A stretch of DNA of 31,956 bases from Pseudomonadota bacterium (GCA_023399465.1 JAEWPB010000009.1:1-31956); one strand, 5' to 3'; shown: positions 7,940-16,755, counted from the stretch's first letter. Notes: generated from the sequence alone by a model not told the origin. Program-made: numbers and translations.

Positions 7940-8848
7940 TTACCGCTTCCGCCAGCCGAACATTGACAGCGAATAGACCAGAAGTGCCGCCCAGATCAGC
8001 GGGAATGCGATCATCTTTGCAGTGCCGAACGGCTCCTCGAAGGCAAAGACGGCGATGATGAAGATCATCGTCGGCGCAATGTACTGCATGATGCCGATCG
8101 TCGACAGCCGCAACAGCTTGGCGCCATTGGCGTAGATGATCAGCGGCACGGCGGTGACGATGCCGGATCCCATCAAGAGCAGCGTGTCGGACTGAGAACC
8201 GGCGAAGAAATGGCCTTGGCCGGTGACCTGCAGATAGATGATGTAGGCCAGCGCCGGCACTCCGAGGATCATCACTTCCAGGAAGAAACCCTGGTTCGGG
8301 CCGATCGGCAGGGTCTTGCGGAAAAACGCATAGAAACCCCAGGACACCGAAAGACCGAGCGCCACCCACGGCAGGCCGCCGGCCTCGTAGGCGAGGGTCG
8401 CGACGGCGAGGACGGCCAGGCCGATGGCGACCAGTTGCGCGGGTTTGAGCTTTTCCTGCAGCAGAACAGCGCCGAGAAAGACGCTGAGCAGCGGATTGAT
8501 GTAGTAGCCGAGCGCGGTGTCGAGAGCGCGCCCTGCACCGATCGCCCAGACGTAAAGACCCCAGTTGATGGTGATGAGGAGCGCGGTCATCGCGGCCATG
8601 CGCAGCATGCGCGGGGTCTTCAGCGCGACCTTCACTTCCGAAGTCCGCCCGAGATACATCAGCACTGCGCCGGCGACCGGGATCGACCAGAGGATGCGAT
8701 GGGCGATGACTTCCGCCGGCGACATATGTGCGACCGCCTTCATGTAGAAGGGGAGAAACCCCCACATCAGATAGGCTGTCAGGGCAAAGGCGAAACCCCG
8801 TGCGCTGTCTTCGTTCTTGACGGCAGAAACGCTTGCATCCGCGGACAT
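7940..8848 (-). CDS. rarD: RarD-type EamA/DMT family transporter
   Basis: An inner-membrane permease of the drug/metabolite transporter superfamily; the natural substrate of RarD proteins is not established. The 302-residue length is typical. Ten hydrophobic segments can be followed, in two five-helix EamA halves: the first opens with FALTAYLMWGFLPFYMKAV (about 20-40), the second near residue 155 (LPWVALGLSVSWGFYAFFRK). The features WGFLPFY, the AEVIAHRILWS segment and GFF in the middle are those of RarD rather than of generic EamA proteins. The ATG has AGGAGAGG nine bases upstream. It lies downstream of cimA on the same strand, but 173 bases and a possible hairpin separate them, so it is probably transcribed separately. 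Confidence 0.87.
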   Translation of the reverse strand: MSADASVSAVKNEDSARGFAFALTAYLMWGFLPFYMKAVAHMSPAEVIAHRILWSIPVAGAVLMYLGRTSEVKVALKTPRMLRMAAMTALLITINWGLYVWAIGAGRALDTALGYYINPLLSVFLGAVLLQEKLKPAQLVAIGLAVLAVATLAYEAGGLPWVALGLSVSWGFYAFFRKTLPIGPNQGFFLEVMILGVPALAYIIYLQVTGQGHFFAGSQSDTLLLMGSGIVTAVPLIIYANGAKLLRLSTIGIMQYIAPTMIFIIAVFAFEEPFGTAKMIAFPLIWAALLVYSLSMFGWRKR

Positions 8849-8993
8849 CGGGCTTTCCTCTCCTGTTTCCGGCTCCGCTTAACTCAAAGGCCGTGAATAG
8901 GCCAATTCATTTCCGTGAAGGGATGTGCAGCGAATTTGACACAGGTCTGCGCGCGGGCGGCGCTCACCAGGCCTTTGTGGCCGTGACCGAAGT

Positions 8994-9012
8994 GGGGCGA
9001 GACTGTCGCCCC
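8994..9012 (-). terminator. Hairpin after cimA, possible terminator without U-tract
   Basis: GGGGCGA (8994-9000) and TCGCCCC (9006-9012) form a 7-base-pair stem with a five-base loop, ten bases past the cimA stop. On the minus strand it is followed by ACTTCGG, not a T-run, so termination here is uncertain. Confidence 0.35.
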
Positions 9013-9021
9013 CCGCGGATT

Positions 9022-10638
9022 TCACTCGGCCGCAATCTTGCCGGCGAGATCGCGGTTTTTCATCAGCTTGTAGATGATCGAGTCCATCAAGGCCTGGAAC
9101 GATGCATCGATGATGTTTTCCGAAACGCCAACCGTCCACCAGCGCACGCCGTCGCGGTCGGTCGACTCGATCAGAACCCGGGTGATCGCCCCGGTACCGC
9201 CATTGAGGATGCGCACCTTGTAGTCCGCCAGTTCGAGGTCGGCGATTTCCATCTGGTACTTGCCGAGATCCTTGCGCAGCGCGATGTCGAGTGCGTTGAC
9301 GGGACCGTCGCCCTCGGCGACCGACATCACCGTCTCGCCGTCGATTTCCATCTTCACCACCGCCTCCGACACGGTCTTCAGGCGGCCGTGGCTGTCGAAA
9401 CGGCGTTCGACCATTACTCGGAAACTGTCGATCTTGAAGAATTCCGGAATCGAGCCGAGCGTCCGCCGCGCCAAGAGTTCGAAGCTCGCATCGGCGCCTT
9501 CATAGGCATAGCCGGATGCTTCGCGCTCCTTGACGATGGCGATCAGCTGGTCGAGGCGCGCATCATCCTTGGCAACGTCGATGCCGCGGCGCTTCAGCGC
9601 GTTGATGAAGTTCGACTTGCCGCCCTGGTCGGAGACCATCACCTTGCGGAAATTGCCGACGCTTTCGGGCTTCACGTGCTCGTAGGTCTGCGGATCCTTG
9701 AGCAGCGCGGAAGCATGAATGCCTGCCTTGGTGGCAAACGCGGATGCGCCGACATAGGGCATCTGGTGGTCCGGCGAGCGGTTCAGGAGTTCGTCGAAGG
9801 CGTGCGACAGGCGGGTAAGGCCCTCGAGTTGGTCCGGACCGATCGCGGTCTCGAAGCGGCTGCTGTAGGTTTCCTTGAGCGCCAGTGTCGGGATGATGGT
9901 CACCAGGTTGGCATTGCCGCAACGCTCGCCGATGCCGTTGAGCGTGCCCTGGACCTGCCGGACGCCCGCTTCCACGGCGGCAAGGGAGTTCGCGACGGCC
10001 TGGCCGGTGTCGTTGTGGGCATGGATGCCGAGTGAACTGCCGGGAACGCCGGCGGCGATGACGGCCTCGACGATGCTGCGGATTTCGGCCGGCTGGGTGC
10101 CGCCATTGGTGTCGCAAAGCACGACCCAGCGGGCGCCGGCCTCATAGGCGGTCCTGGCGCAGGCGAGCGCATAATCGGGATTGGCCTTGTAGCCGTCGAA
10201 GAAGTGCTCGCAATCGATCATCGCCTGCTTGCCAGCCTTGATGGCGGCTTCGACGCTTTCGCGGATGCTGTCTATGTTCTCTTCGTTGGTGCAGCCGAGC
10301 GCGACCTTCACATGGTAGTCCCAGCTCTTGGCGACGAAACAGATCGCGTCGGACTTGGCCTGCAGCAAGGTGGCAAGGCCTGGATCGTTGGATGCGGAAA
10401 TGCCGGCGCGCTTGGTCATGCCGAAGGCGACGAAGGTCGCCTTTTCGGTGCGCTTGCGGTCGAAGAAGGCGGTATCGGTGGGGTTCGCTCCGGGATAGCC
10501 GCCTTCGACATAGTCGAAACCGAAGTCATCGAGCATGGCGGCAATCGCAATCTTGTCCTCGACGGAAAAGTCGATGCCGGGCGTTTGTTGCCCGTCACGC
10601 AGTGTCGTGTCGAAGAGGTAGATGCGTTCCCTGGTCAT
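9022..10638 (-). CDS. cimA: Citramalate synthase (LeuA-like, TIGR00977 type)
   Basis: Condenses pyruvate with acetyl-CoA to (R)-citramalate, opening a threonine-independent route to isoleucine. The 538-residue protein has the DRE-TIM barrel N-terminus with LFDTTLRDGQQTPG (residues 8-21), where Arg and Asp of TLRDG bind substrate and metal, a metal-binding HAHNDTGQA near 205 and an NGIGERCGNANL segment near 235. The C-terminal third carries a LeuA-type allosteric dimerisation domain. The GGYPGANPTD segment and overall form fit the TIGR00977 citramalate synthase group better than 2-isopropylmalate or homocitrate synthase, but substrate choice in this superfamily is hard to fix from sequence. 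It follows pip by 24 bases and appears to be the last gene of the cysS operon. Confidence 0.85.
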   Translation of the reverse strand: MTRERIYLFDTTLRDGQQTPGIDFSVEDKIAIAAMLDDFGFDYVEGGYPGANPTDTAFFDRKRTEKATFVAFGMTKRAGISASNDPGLATLLQAKSDAICFVAKSWDYHVKVALGCTNEENIDSIRESVEAAIKAGKQAMIDCEHFFDGYKANPDYALACARTAYEAGARWVVLCDTNGGTQPAEIRSIVEAVIAAGVPGSSLGIHAHNDTGQAVANSLAAVEAGVRQVQGTLNGIGERCGNANLVTIIPTLALKETYSSRFETAIGPDQLEGLTRLSHAFDELLNRSPDHQMPYVGASAFATKAGIHASALLKDPQTYEHVKPESVGNFRKVMVSDQGGKSNFINALKRRGIDVAKDDARLDQLIAIVKEREASGYAYEGADASFELLARRTLGSIPEFFKIDSFRVMVERRFDSHGRLKTVSEAVVKMEIDGETVMSVAEGDGPVNALDIALRKDLGKYQMEIADLELADYKVRILNGGTGAITRVLIESTDRDGVRWWTVGVSENIIDASFQALMDSIIYKLMKNRDLAGKIAAE

Positions 10639-10662
10639 GATTTGGTTCCGATATGATTGAAA

Positions 10663-11625
10663 TTATTCTGATTTGCCGGCGAAATTGTCGGTGGCGCGGA
10701 TCAGCCGGTCGAGGATGCCCGGCTCGGAATAGGCGTGGCCCGCCCCCTCGATGAGATGGAATTCCGCGCCAGGCCAGGCCTTGTGCAGTTGCCAGGCGTA
10801 TTTGGCGGGGCAGGGCATGTCGTAGCGGCCCTGAACGATCACGCCGGGAATGTCCTTCAGCTTGTGGGCGTCGCGCAGCAGCTGTCCGTCCTCGAGCCAG
10901 CCGGCATTGATGAAGTAGTGGTTTTCGATGCGCGCGAAGGCGTGGGCGTAGGCGTCGTCCTCGAATGCGGCGCTGGTCGCCGGTTCGGGAAGCAGAGTGA
11001 TCGTCTCGCCTTCCCAGATGCTCCAGGCCCTGGCCGCAGCGAGGCGAACCGCCTTGTCGGGGCTGTTGAGGCGGCGATGATAGGCGAGCATCATCTCATG
11101 GCGTTCTTCCGGCGGGATCGGCGCGACGAAGCGTTCCCACTTGTCGGGGAACATTTCCGAGACGCCGAACTGGTAGTACCAGTCGAGTTCCTGCCGGGTG
11201 AGGGTGTAGACGCCGCGCAGCACCAGTTCGCTGACGCGATCGGGATGGGTCTCGGCATAGGCAAGAGCGAGCGTCGAGCCCCAGGAACCGCCGAACACGA
11301 GCCACTTGTCGACGCCCGCCATCTCGCGCAGCCGCTCGATGTCGGCGACGAGGTGCCAGGTCGTGTTGAAGTTGAGTTCGGCATTCGGCCGCGAGTTGCC
11401 GCAACCGCGCTGGTCGAACAGGATCACGTCGTAGAGCGCGGGATCGAACAGCCGGCGGTGGCTCGGCGAGATCGTTCCGCCCGGCCCGCCGTGCAGGAAG
11501 ACGGCCGGCTTCGCACCCGGCGTGCCGACACGCTCCCAGTAGACGGAATGTCCGTCGCCGACGTCGAGGTGCCCGGTGGCGTAAGGCTCGATCTCGGGAT
11601 AGAGCGTTCGCAATACCGCGTTCAT
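10663..11625 (-). CDS. pip: Proline iminopeptidase
   Basis: A cytosolic alpha/beta hydrolase that releases N-terminal proline from peptides (family S33). The 320-residue length is typical. Visible features are the oxyanion-hole motif HGGPGG (45-50), the DQRGCGNSRP segment (71-80), the nucleophile elbow GGSWGS with Ser114, a late GRYDMPCP segment that should carry the catalytic Asp, and GAGHAYSE with the catalytic His near residue 300. These match bacterial Pip closely, including the conserved TTWHLVADIERLR helix. The start ATG at 11625 overlaps the stop of the upstream GFA gene as ATGA, so translation is probably coupled. Its operon partners (GFA proteins, cysS, cimA) share no obvious pathway. 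Confidence 0.93.
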   Translation of the reverse strand: MNAVLRTLYPEIEPYATGHLDVGDGHSVYWERVGTPGAKPAVFLHGGPGGTISPSHRRLFDPALYDVILFDQRGCGNSRPNAELNFNTTWHLVADIERLREMAGVDKWLVFGGSWGSTLALAYAETHPDRVSELVLRGVYTLTRQELDWYYQFGVSEMFPDKWERFVAPIPPEERHEMMLAYHRRLNSPDKAVRLAAARAWSIWEGETITLLPEPATSAAFEDDAYAHAFARIENHYFINAGWLEDGQLLRDAHKLKDIPGVIVQGRYDMPCPAKYAWQLHKAWPGAEFHLIEGAGHAYSEPGILDRLIRATDNFAGKSE

Positions 11626-12101
11626 AAGCTCATTCCCGTCGATGGCCAGTGCTCTGTATCGTGATCCGGGTGCTGGAACGAGATGATCTTCTCCTGCCGG
11701 GAATAGTAGTCCGGATCGTCATGCACCGGGGGGCGGGTGAATATGGTTTCCACCCACGGCAGGCGGGAAGCGAAATTGACCTGGATCTGCGGCTCCAGAT
11801 CCGAACGGTCGTCGAACGAGCCGATCGACAGTTCGAGGCCGCCGGGATGACGGTAGCTCAGCGGCGTGCCGCAATGGTTGCAGAAGCCGCGGCTGATGTT
11901 GACCGAGGACTGGAAGTAGCTCGGCTCGCCGCGGGTCCATTCGACACCACCATCGGGCGCGGTCACCAGCGGCCCGAAGAAGCCGCCGAAGGCTTTCTGG
12001 CACATGCGGCAATGGCAGATCGAAGGACGGCCGAGATCGCCGTGAATGCGAAAACGTACGGCGCCGCATTGGCAGCCGCCAGTTCGAAGGGCGTCAGTCA
12101 T
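11622..12101 (-). CDS. GFA family zinc protein, second copy of a tandem pair
   Basis: A small protein of the glutathione-dependent formaldehyde-activating (GFA/CENP-V) fold; most members are of unknown function and the name does not prove the activity. From the ATG at 12101 (GGGAGG seven bases upstream) it has 159 residues. Zinc-binding cysteines are seen as GGCQCG (8-13), CHCRMC near 34-39 and CNHCGTPL near 83-90. It overlaps the preceding GFA gene as ATGA at its start and overlaps pip as ATGA at its end. It is clearly related to its neighbour (shared CHCRMCQKAFG and GFCxxCGTPL segments), so the pair arose by duplication. The C-terminal part (QHPDHDTEHWP) also matches the neighbour's QHPDHDTSTWP. 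Confidence 0.9.
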   Translation of the reverse strand: MTDALRTGGCQCGAVRFRIHGDLGRPSICHCRMCQKAFGGFFGPLVTAPDGGVEWTRGEPSYFQSSVNISRGFCNHCGTPLSYRHPGGLELSIGSFDDRSDLEPQIQVNFASRLPWVETIFTRPPVHDDPDYYSRQEKIISFQHPDHDTEHWPSTGMSL

Positions 12102-12574
12102 GGTGAGACCTCCCGTGGCCAGGTTGACGTGTCGTGGTCTGGATGCTGGTAGGAAATGACGTCGAGGACGAACGGTGCCTGTTCGGCATCCTCTTCGGTC
12201 GTATGGCCGGGGAGGGTGTGCAGGCCGTCGACGAAAGCAATCTTCGATTCGGTGCCGTATTGCACCCATGGAGGAAGCAGACCCGGTTCATCGAAGGCAC
12301 CGGCGGCAATGGCAATGCCGTCCGGCGCTTCGTAGGTAAGCGGAGTTCCGCACTCGGCGCAGAAGCCGCGAAGCGCGAAATTGGAGGAGCGGAAAGTCTT
12401 GCGCTCGCCGCGCGTCCAGCTGAGTACGGCGCCGCGGGTCGAGACCAGTGGCGCGTAGTAGGCGCCGAACGCCTTCTGGCACATGCGGCAATGGCAGATG
12501 GAACAGTCACCGAGCGTACCTTCCACCCGGAACCTGATTGCACCGCACTGGCAGCCGCCGGTATAACTGGTCAT
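12098..12574 (-). CDS. GFA family zinc protein, first copy of a tandem pair
   Basis: A 158-residue GFA/CENP-V fold protein with the usual cysteine sets: GGCQCG at 6-11, CHCRMC near 32-37 and CAECGTPL near 73-80. The ATG is preceded by a strong AAGGAGGAG. It lies 85 bases after cysS on the same strand and its TGA overlaps the next GFA gene by four bases. Members of this family include one studied S-(hydroxymethyl)glutathione synthase, but most have unknown substrates and no formaldehyde dehydrogenase gene is nearby. Compared with the second copy, the cores agree well while the loop between the cysteine clusters and the last third differ, which suggests an old duplication with separate roles. 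Confidence 0.9.
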   Translation of the reverse strand: MTSYTGGCQCGAIRFRVEGTLGDCSICHCRMCQKAFGAYYAPLVSTRGAVLSWTRGERKTFRSSNFALRGFCAECGTPLTYEAPDGIAIAAGAFDEPGLLPPWVQYGTESKIAFVDGLHTLPGHTTEEDAEQAPFVLDVISYQHPDHDTSTWPREVSP

Positions 12575-12659
12575 CGTACGAACTCCTCCTTCATGCGGAT
12601 TGCGCCGGCCATCCCTGTCACCGGAAAACGTGCCCGTCCGACAGGGAGTGGCCGAATGC

Positions 12660-14051
12660 TCACCGCTTCACCTCCCAGGTGGTGATGCGCTCGCCGGTCG
12701 CCGGATCCTTGCCGTCCTTCAACTGGATCCCGCGGGCGACGAGATCGTCGCGGATCTTGTCGGCCTCGGCGAAGTTCTTCGCCTTGATGAGTTCGAGGCG
12801 GTGGCGCACGCGGGCGTCGACTTCCCGAACCACGGCCTCATCGAGCTCGATCTGTTCCGGCACGATGCCGAGCAGGGCGACGCTTGCCGAATAAGCCGGC
12901 ATAAGGGCCGGATCATTGGCGGCCTTGTGGGCCAGCGCGTGAACCGCCTGGATCGCCGCGACCGTGTTGAGGTCATCTGCGAGCGCTGCAACCACGGCGG
13001 GGTCGGCTTCTCCCATCACACCGCTCGGAACCGGCCATTTCGCCAGAGTGCGCTCGGCCTCTTCGAGCCGCTTGACGGAAAAGTCGATCGGTTCGCGATA
13101 ATGCGTCATCAGCATCGCGAGGCGCAGCACTTCTCCCGGCCACTTGCGCCCGCCGAACTTCTCGGTGTGCAGCAGTTCATAGATGGTAACAAAATTGCCT
13201 TCCGACTTCGACATCTTGCGGCCTTCGACCTGCAGGAAGCCGTTGTGCATCCAGACGTTGGCCATCACGTTGGTTCCGTGTGCGCAACGCGACTGGGCGA
13301 TCTCGTTCTCGTGGTGCGGGAAGATCAGGTCCAGGCCGCCGCCGTGGATGTCGAAGGTTTCGCCGAGATAGCGTCCGCTCATCGCCGAGCACTCGATGTG
13401 CCAGCCGGGACGGCCGCGGCCCCAGGGGCTGTCCCACCCCGGCTCGTTCTCTGTCGACAGTTTCCATAATACGAAGTCGCCCGGGTTCTTCTTGTGGGCA
13501 TCGACGGCAATGCGGGCGCCGGCTTGCTGCTCATCGAGGTTGCGGCGCGACAGCTGTCCGTAGTCGGCCATCGACTTCGTGTCGAACAGCACTTCGCCGG
13601 CGGCCTGATAGGCGTGGCCCTTGGCAATCAGCTTCTCGATGATCTCGATCATCTGGGTGATGTTGTCGGTCGCCCGCGGCTGTACGGTCGGATCGAGGCA
13701 GCCGAGCGCCTTGGCATCCTCGAGGAATTGCCTTTCGGTCTTCTCGGTGACGGCGCGGATCGCGTCGTTCAGCGCCAGCGTCGGGTAGTCGCGCAGCGCC
13801 CGTGCGTTGATCTTGTCATCGACGTCGGTGATGTTGCGCACATAGGTCACCTTGTCTGCGCCATAGACATGGGCGAGCAGGCGGTAGAGCACGTCGAAAA
13901 CAATGACCGGCCGCGCATTGCCGATATGGGCGAAATCATAGACCGTAGGGCCGCAAACATACATGCGGACATTATCGCGGTCGATCGGCTGGAACTCGAC
14001 CTTTTCGCGCGTCAGCGTGTTGTAAAGCTTCAATGTCTGGGTCTGGCCCAT
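12660..14051 (-). CDS. cysS: Cysteinyl-tRNA synthetase
   Basis: Charges tRNA-Cys with cysteine; class I synthetase, monomeric, cytosolic. The 463-residue form starts at the ATG at 14051, which has GGAG eight bases upstream; the frame is open to a TTG at 14066 but that lacks support. The zinc and ATP sites are visible: Cys33 in MYVCGPTVYD, the HIGN form of the HIGH motif (42-45), the HIECSAMS segment near 220, HGGGLDLIFPHHENE near 240 and KMSKS at about 279-283. The anticodon-binding part follows (LEEAERTLAKW onward). Length is close to the E. coli enzyme. It is the first gene of the run cysS-gfa-gfa-pip-cimA, with a plausible promoter about 145 bases upstream. Confidence 0.97.
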   Translation of the reverse strand: MGQTQTLKLYNTLTREKVEFQPIDRDNVRMYVCGPTVYDFAHIGNARPVIVFDVLYRLLAHVYGADKVTYVRNITDVDDKINARALRDYPTLALNDAIRAVTEKTERQFLEDAKALGCLDPTVQPRATDNITQMIEIIEKLIAKGHAYQAAGEVLFDTKSMADYGQLSRRNLDEQQAGARIAVDAHKKNPGDFVLWKLSTENEPGWDSPWGRGRPGWHIECSAMSGRYLGETFDIHGGGLDLIFPHHENEIAQSRCAHGTNVMANVWMHNGFLQVEGRKMSKSEGNFVTIYELLHTEKFGGRKWPGEVLRLAMLMTHYREPIDFSVKRLEEAERTLAKWPVPSGVMGEADPAVVAALADDLNTVAAIQAVHALAHKAANDPALMPAYSASVALLGIVPEQIELDEAVVREVDARVRHRLELIKAKNFAEADKIRDDLVARGIQLKDGKDPATGERITTWEVKR

Positions 14052-14194
14052 CCGAAATTCTCCCAAGTGCAGGTGTCCGGCGAGGCCGGGTCGTTTGTCA
14101 TCTTGGACTTTTCAGGAGACGAAAACGGCCGGGCCAGCGTTACCACTAGCGAATAATAATGCAGCAAATGCAAAGCGGCGTCTTCATAGCGTGC

Positions 14195-14223
14195 TTTATT
14201 GCGCGCTTGATGATTGCGGTCAA
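14195..14223 (-). promoter_or_regulatory. Probable promoter of the cysS operon
   Basis: On the minus strand TTGACC (14218-14223) is followed after exactly 17 bases by AATAAA (14195-14200). The minus-35 matches five of six consensus bases and the minus-10 four of six. Transcription would start near 14188, about 135 bases before the cysS ATG. A small palindrome, GCGTGC-GAGT-GCACGC (14228-14243), lies directly upstream, just before the SDR stop codon. Confidence 0.5.
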
Positions 14224-14248
14224 GGGGGCGTGCGAGTGCACGCGCGCC

Positions 14249-14992
14249 TTATTCGGGCAGCCTGTACTCCAGCATCCGGCCTTCGCGGACATTGAAGAGT
14301 TTCCCGGTTTCGGTCATCTCCGGCGCGAGCAGCGGCAGCAGCTTGGCGGCGACTTCGGAGGGATGCGGCAGGTCGTTCGGGTCTTCGCCCGGCATTGCCT
14401 GCGCGCGCATGGCGGTACGGGTTGCCCCGGGATTGACGCTGTTGATGCGCAGGTTCGTCGTCCGCTGGGTCTCCGCGGCCCAGGTGCGCGCCAGCGCTTC
14501 GACGGCTGCCTTGGATGCGGCATAGGTGCCCCAGAACGGCCGGATGTTATGGGCAACGCCCGAAGACAGGATGATGGCGCGGCCGGCATCGGACTTGAGC
14601 AGGAGCGGTTCGAGCGAACGGATCAGCCGCCACGTCGCGACGACGTTGATGTTCATCACCTTTTCGAAGACCTTGGCCTCGGTATGGCCGATCGGCGAGA
14701 TGGTGCCGAGAACGCCGGCATTGGCAACGAGGATGTCGAGCTTGCCCCAGCGTTCCGCGATCGCTGCGCCGAGCGCATCGATTGCCTTCATGTCTGCAAG
14801 GTCAAAGGGAACGAGTGTCGCCGAGCCGCCGACCGCCTTGATGGCGTCGTCGAGTTCCTCGAGGCCGCCGACCGTGCGGGCGCAGGCGATGACATGGGCG
14901 CCGGCCTTGGCCAGTTCCAGGGCGGTGAAATAGCCGATACCGCGCGATGCGCCGGTGACGACTGCGATCCGGCCCTCGAGATTGACGCTCAT
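14249..14992 (-). CDS. Short-chain dehydrogenase/reductase (SDR)
   Basis: A 247-residue NAD(P)-dependent oxidoreductase of the classical SDR family; the substrate is not known. The start is the ATG at 14992 (MSVNLEGR), preceded by GGGGAATTGG. Visible motifs are the cofactor loop TGASRGIG (13-20), NAGVLG near 92, the catalytic Ser in ILSSGVAHN near 140 and the YAASK pair of Tyr and Lys near 157-161, followed by the RINSVNPGATRT segment. An Arg after the glycine-rich motif (ACARTVGGL) leans towards NADPH. It follows purF on the same strand after 193 bases that contain a hairpin, so it may be a separate unit. It should not be confused with fabG, which is present elsewhere in this window. Confidence 0.88.
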   Translation of the reverse strand: MSVNLEGRIAVVTGASRGIGYFTALELAKAGAHVIACARTVGGLEELDDAIKAVGGSATLVPFDLADMKAIDALGAAIAERWGKLDILVANAGVLGTISPIGHTEAKVFEKVMNINVVATWRLIRSLEPLLLKSDAGRAIILSSGVAHNIRPFWGTYAASKAAVEALARTWAAETQRTTNLRINSVNPGATRTAMRAQAMPGEDPNDLPHPSEVAAKLLPLLAPEMTETGKLFNVREGRMLEYRLPE

Positions 14993-15143
14993 GTTCCAAT
15001 TCCCCGTGTGTGATGTGCGGGGGAGGCGTCTGCCGTCATTCCCCGTTCGTTGGCGCTTTCTATAGCCGCCCCCGATGGGCCGGTGCAATATCACGCCGCC
15101 AGAGTATTCGCGTGCAAATCGTCGCGCCCGCGGCGCCGGATGA

Positions 15144-15164
15144 GGACCGGGTCTGCCCCGGTCC
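15144..15164 (-). terminator. Hairpin after purF, possible terminator without U-tract
   Basis: GGACCGGG (15144-15151) and CCCGGTCC (15157-15164) form an 8-base-pair perfect stem with a five-base loop, 22 bases past the purF stop. On the minus strand it is followed by TCATCC, so it lacks the usual T-run. Confidence 0.4.
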
Positions 15165-15185
15165 CCGTCATGGTGCTGAAAGGTA

Positions 15186-16676
15186 TCAGCCCTTGCTGGC
15201 CATCAGCGAAACCTTGCGGCCCACGTTCTCGCCTTCCTTGTCGAGAAGGCGGGTCGGGTAATCGCCGGTGAAGTAATGGTCGGTAAACTCTGGCGCATCC
15301 GCATTGCGCGGCTTGCCGCCGACCGCCTTGTAGAGACCGTCGATCGACAGGAAGGCGAGCGAATCGACGCCGATATACTTCGCCATCGCCTCGACGTCGG
15401 CATACTGGTTGGCCAGCAGCTTGTCGCGGTCGGGCGTGTCGATGCCGTAGAAATCGGGATAGTAGATCATCGGGCTCGCGACGCGGATATGCACCTCGCG
15501 GGCGCCGGCATCGCGGATCATCTGCACGATCTTGACCGAGGTCGTACCGCGCACGATCGAATCGTCGACCAGCACGACGCGCTTGCCTTCGATCATCGCC
15601 CGGTTGGCGGAGTGCTTGAGCTTGACGCCGAAGGCGCGGATCTGCTGGGTCGGCTCGATGAAGGTACGGCCGACATAGTGATTGCGGATGATCCCGTATT
15701 CGAACGGGATGCCGCTGGCCTGGGCGTAGCCAAGTGCGGCGGGCGTGCCGCCATCCGGAACCGGGACGACGACATCGGCCTCAACAGGTGCCTCGAGCGC
15801 GAGGTTCTGGCCCATGTTCTTGCGGGTCACGTAGACGTTGCGGCCGCCGACGACCGAGTCCGGGCGGGCGAAATAGACGTATTCGAACAGGCAGAGGCGC
15901 TCAGGCTGCGGCTTGGCGGGCTTGCGGGCATCGATGCTGACCGAGCCGTCCGGCTGCAGTTCGCAGATGATCACTTCACCATTCTCGACGTCGCGCACGA
16001 ACTTGGCGCCGATGATGTCGAGGGCACAGGTTTCCGAGCAGAAGATCGGCTTGCCGTCGAGTTCGCCCATGACCAGCGGGCGGATGCCGATCGGATCGCG
16101 GGCGGCGATCAGCTTGGTGCGGGTCATGGCCAGCATCGAGTAGCCGCCTTCCATCTGGCGGATGGCGTCGATGAAGCGGTCGGAGGTGGCGCTGTGGCGC
16201 GAACGGGCGATCAGGTGCAGCACCACTTCTGTGTCGGACGTCGACTGACAGATCGCGCCCGTCGCGATGATCTGGCGACGAAGCGTCAGGCCGTTGGTGA
16301 AGTTGCCGTTATGGGCGATGGCGATGCCGCCTTCCTCGAGTTCGGCAAACAGCGGCTGAACATTGCGCAGCGCGACTTCGCCTGTTGTCGAGTAGCGGGT
16401 GTGGCCGATGGCGACGGAGCCCGGGAGCTTCGCGAGCGTTGCCGGATCGGTGTAGTGATCGCCGACCAGGCCCATGTGCTTTTCGGTGTGGAACTGCTTG
16501 CCGTCGAAAGAGACAATGCCTGCGGCTTCCTGGCCACGATGCTGCAGGGCGTGAAGGCCGAGCGCGGTCAGGGTTGCGGCGTCGGGATGTCCCAGAATGC
16601 CGAACACCCCGCATTCCTCGTGCAGGGTATCCCCATCGATCTCATCGTTTAGCCGGAACGATTGTGACTGGTTCAT
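15186..16676 (-). CDS. purF: Amidophosphoribosyltransferase
   Basis: Catalyses the first committed step of purine synthesis, moving the amide nitrogen of glutamine onto PRPP. The 496-residue protein has a short propeptide ending LHEE, then the catalytic N-terminal nucleophile Cys22 (CGVFGILGH), which is exposed after processing. The glutaminase domain (HALQHRGQEAAGI, GHTRYSTTG, AHNGNFTN) is followed by the phosphoribosyltransferase domain with the PRPP loop VVLVDDSIVRGTTS near 370. CLFEYVYFARPDS near 267 is typical of the Bacillus-type enzymes that bind a 4Fe-4S cluster; further cluster cysteines were not traced. It lies 141 bases after cvpA, the same pairing as in many proteobacteria. Confidence 0.97.
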   Translation of the reverse strand: MNQSQSFRLNDEIDGDTLHEECGVFGILGHPDAATLTALGLHALQHRGQEAAGIVSFDGKQFHTEKHMGLVGDHYTDPATLAKLPGSVAIGHTRYSTTGEVALRNVQPLFAELEEGGIAIAHNGNFTNGLTLRRQIIATGAICQSTSDTEVVLHLIARSRHSATSDRFIDAIRQMEGGYSMLAMTRTKLIAARDPIGIRPLVMGELDGKPIFCSETCALDIIGAKFVRDVENGEVIICELQPDGSVSIDARKPAKPQPERLCLFEYVYFARPDSVVGGRNVYVTRKNMGQNLALEAPVEADVVVPVPDGGTPAALGYAQASGIPFEYGIIRNHYVGRTFIEPTQQIRAFGVKLKHSANRAMIEGKRVVLVDDSIVRGTTSVKIVQMIRDAGAREVHIRVASPMIYYPDFYGIDTPDRDKLLANQYADVEAMAKYIGVDSLAFLSIDGLYKAVGGKPRNADAPEFTDHYFTGDYPTRLLDKEGENVGRKVSLMASKG

Positions 16677-16727
16677 TGCTACTGGCCTTTGCTCTTTCCA
16701 GAACGGTTACGCGAAAATGCGAATGCG

Positions 16728-16755
16728 AAAGCCGCTCCGGCATAACCGGAACGGC
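16728..16755 (-). terminator. Weak terminator or attenuator between cvpA and purF
   Basis: On the minus strand GCCGTTCCGG pairs with CCGGAGCGGC (one G-U pair) around the loop TTATG, followed by only TTT. It sits about 60 bases past the cvpA stop and about 50 before the purF start, so it could end some transcripts while letting others run into purF. Confidence 0.4.

Noticed and set aside
8833..10035. Plus-strand frame of about 400 codons opposite cimA
   Set aside because: Antisense shadow of cimA spanning its downstream gap, with no recognisable domain.
15276..16652. Plus-strand frame of about 458 codons opposite purF
   Set aside because: Antisense shadow of purF with no domain pattern.
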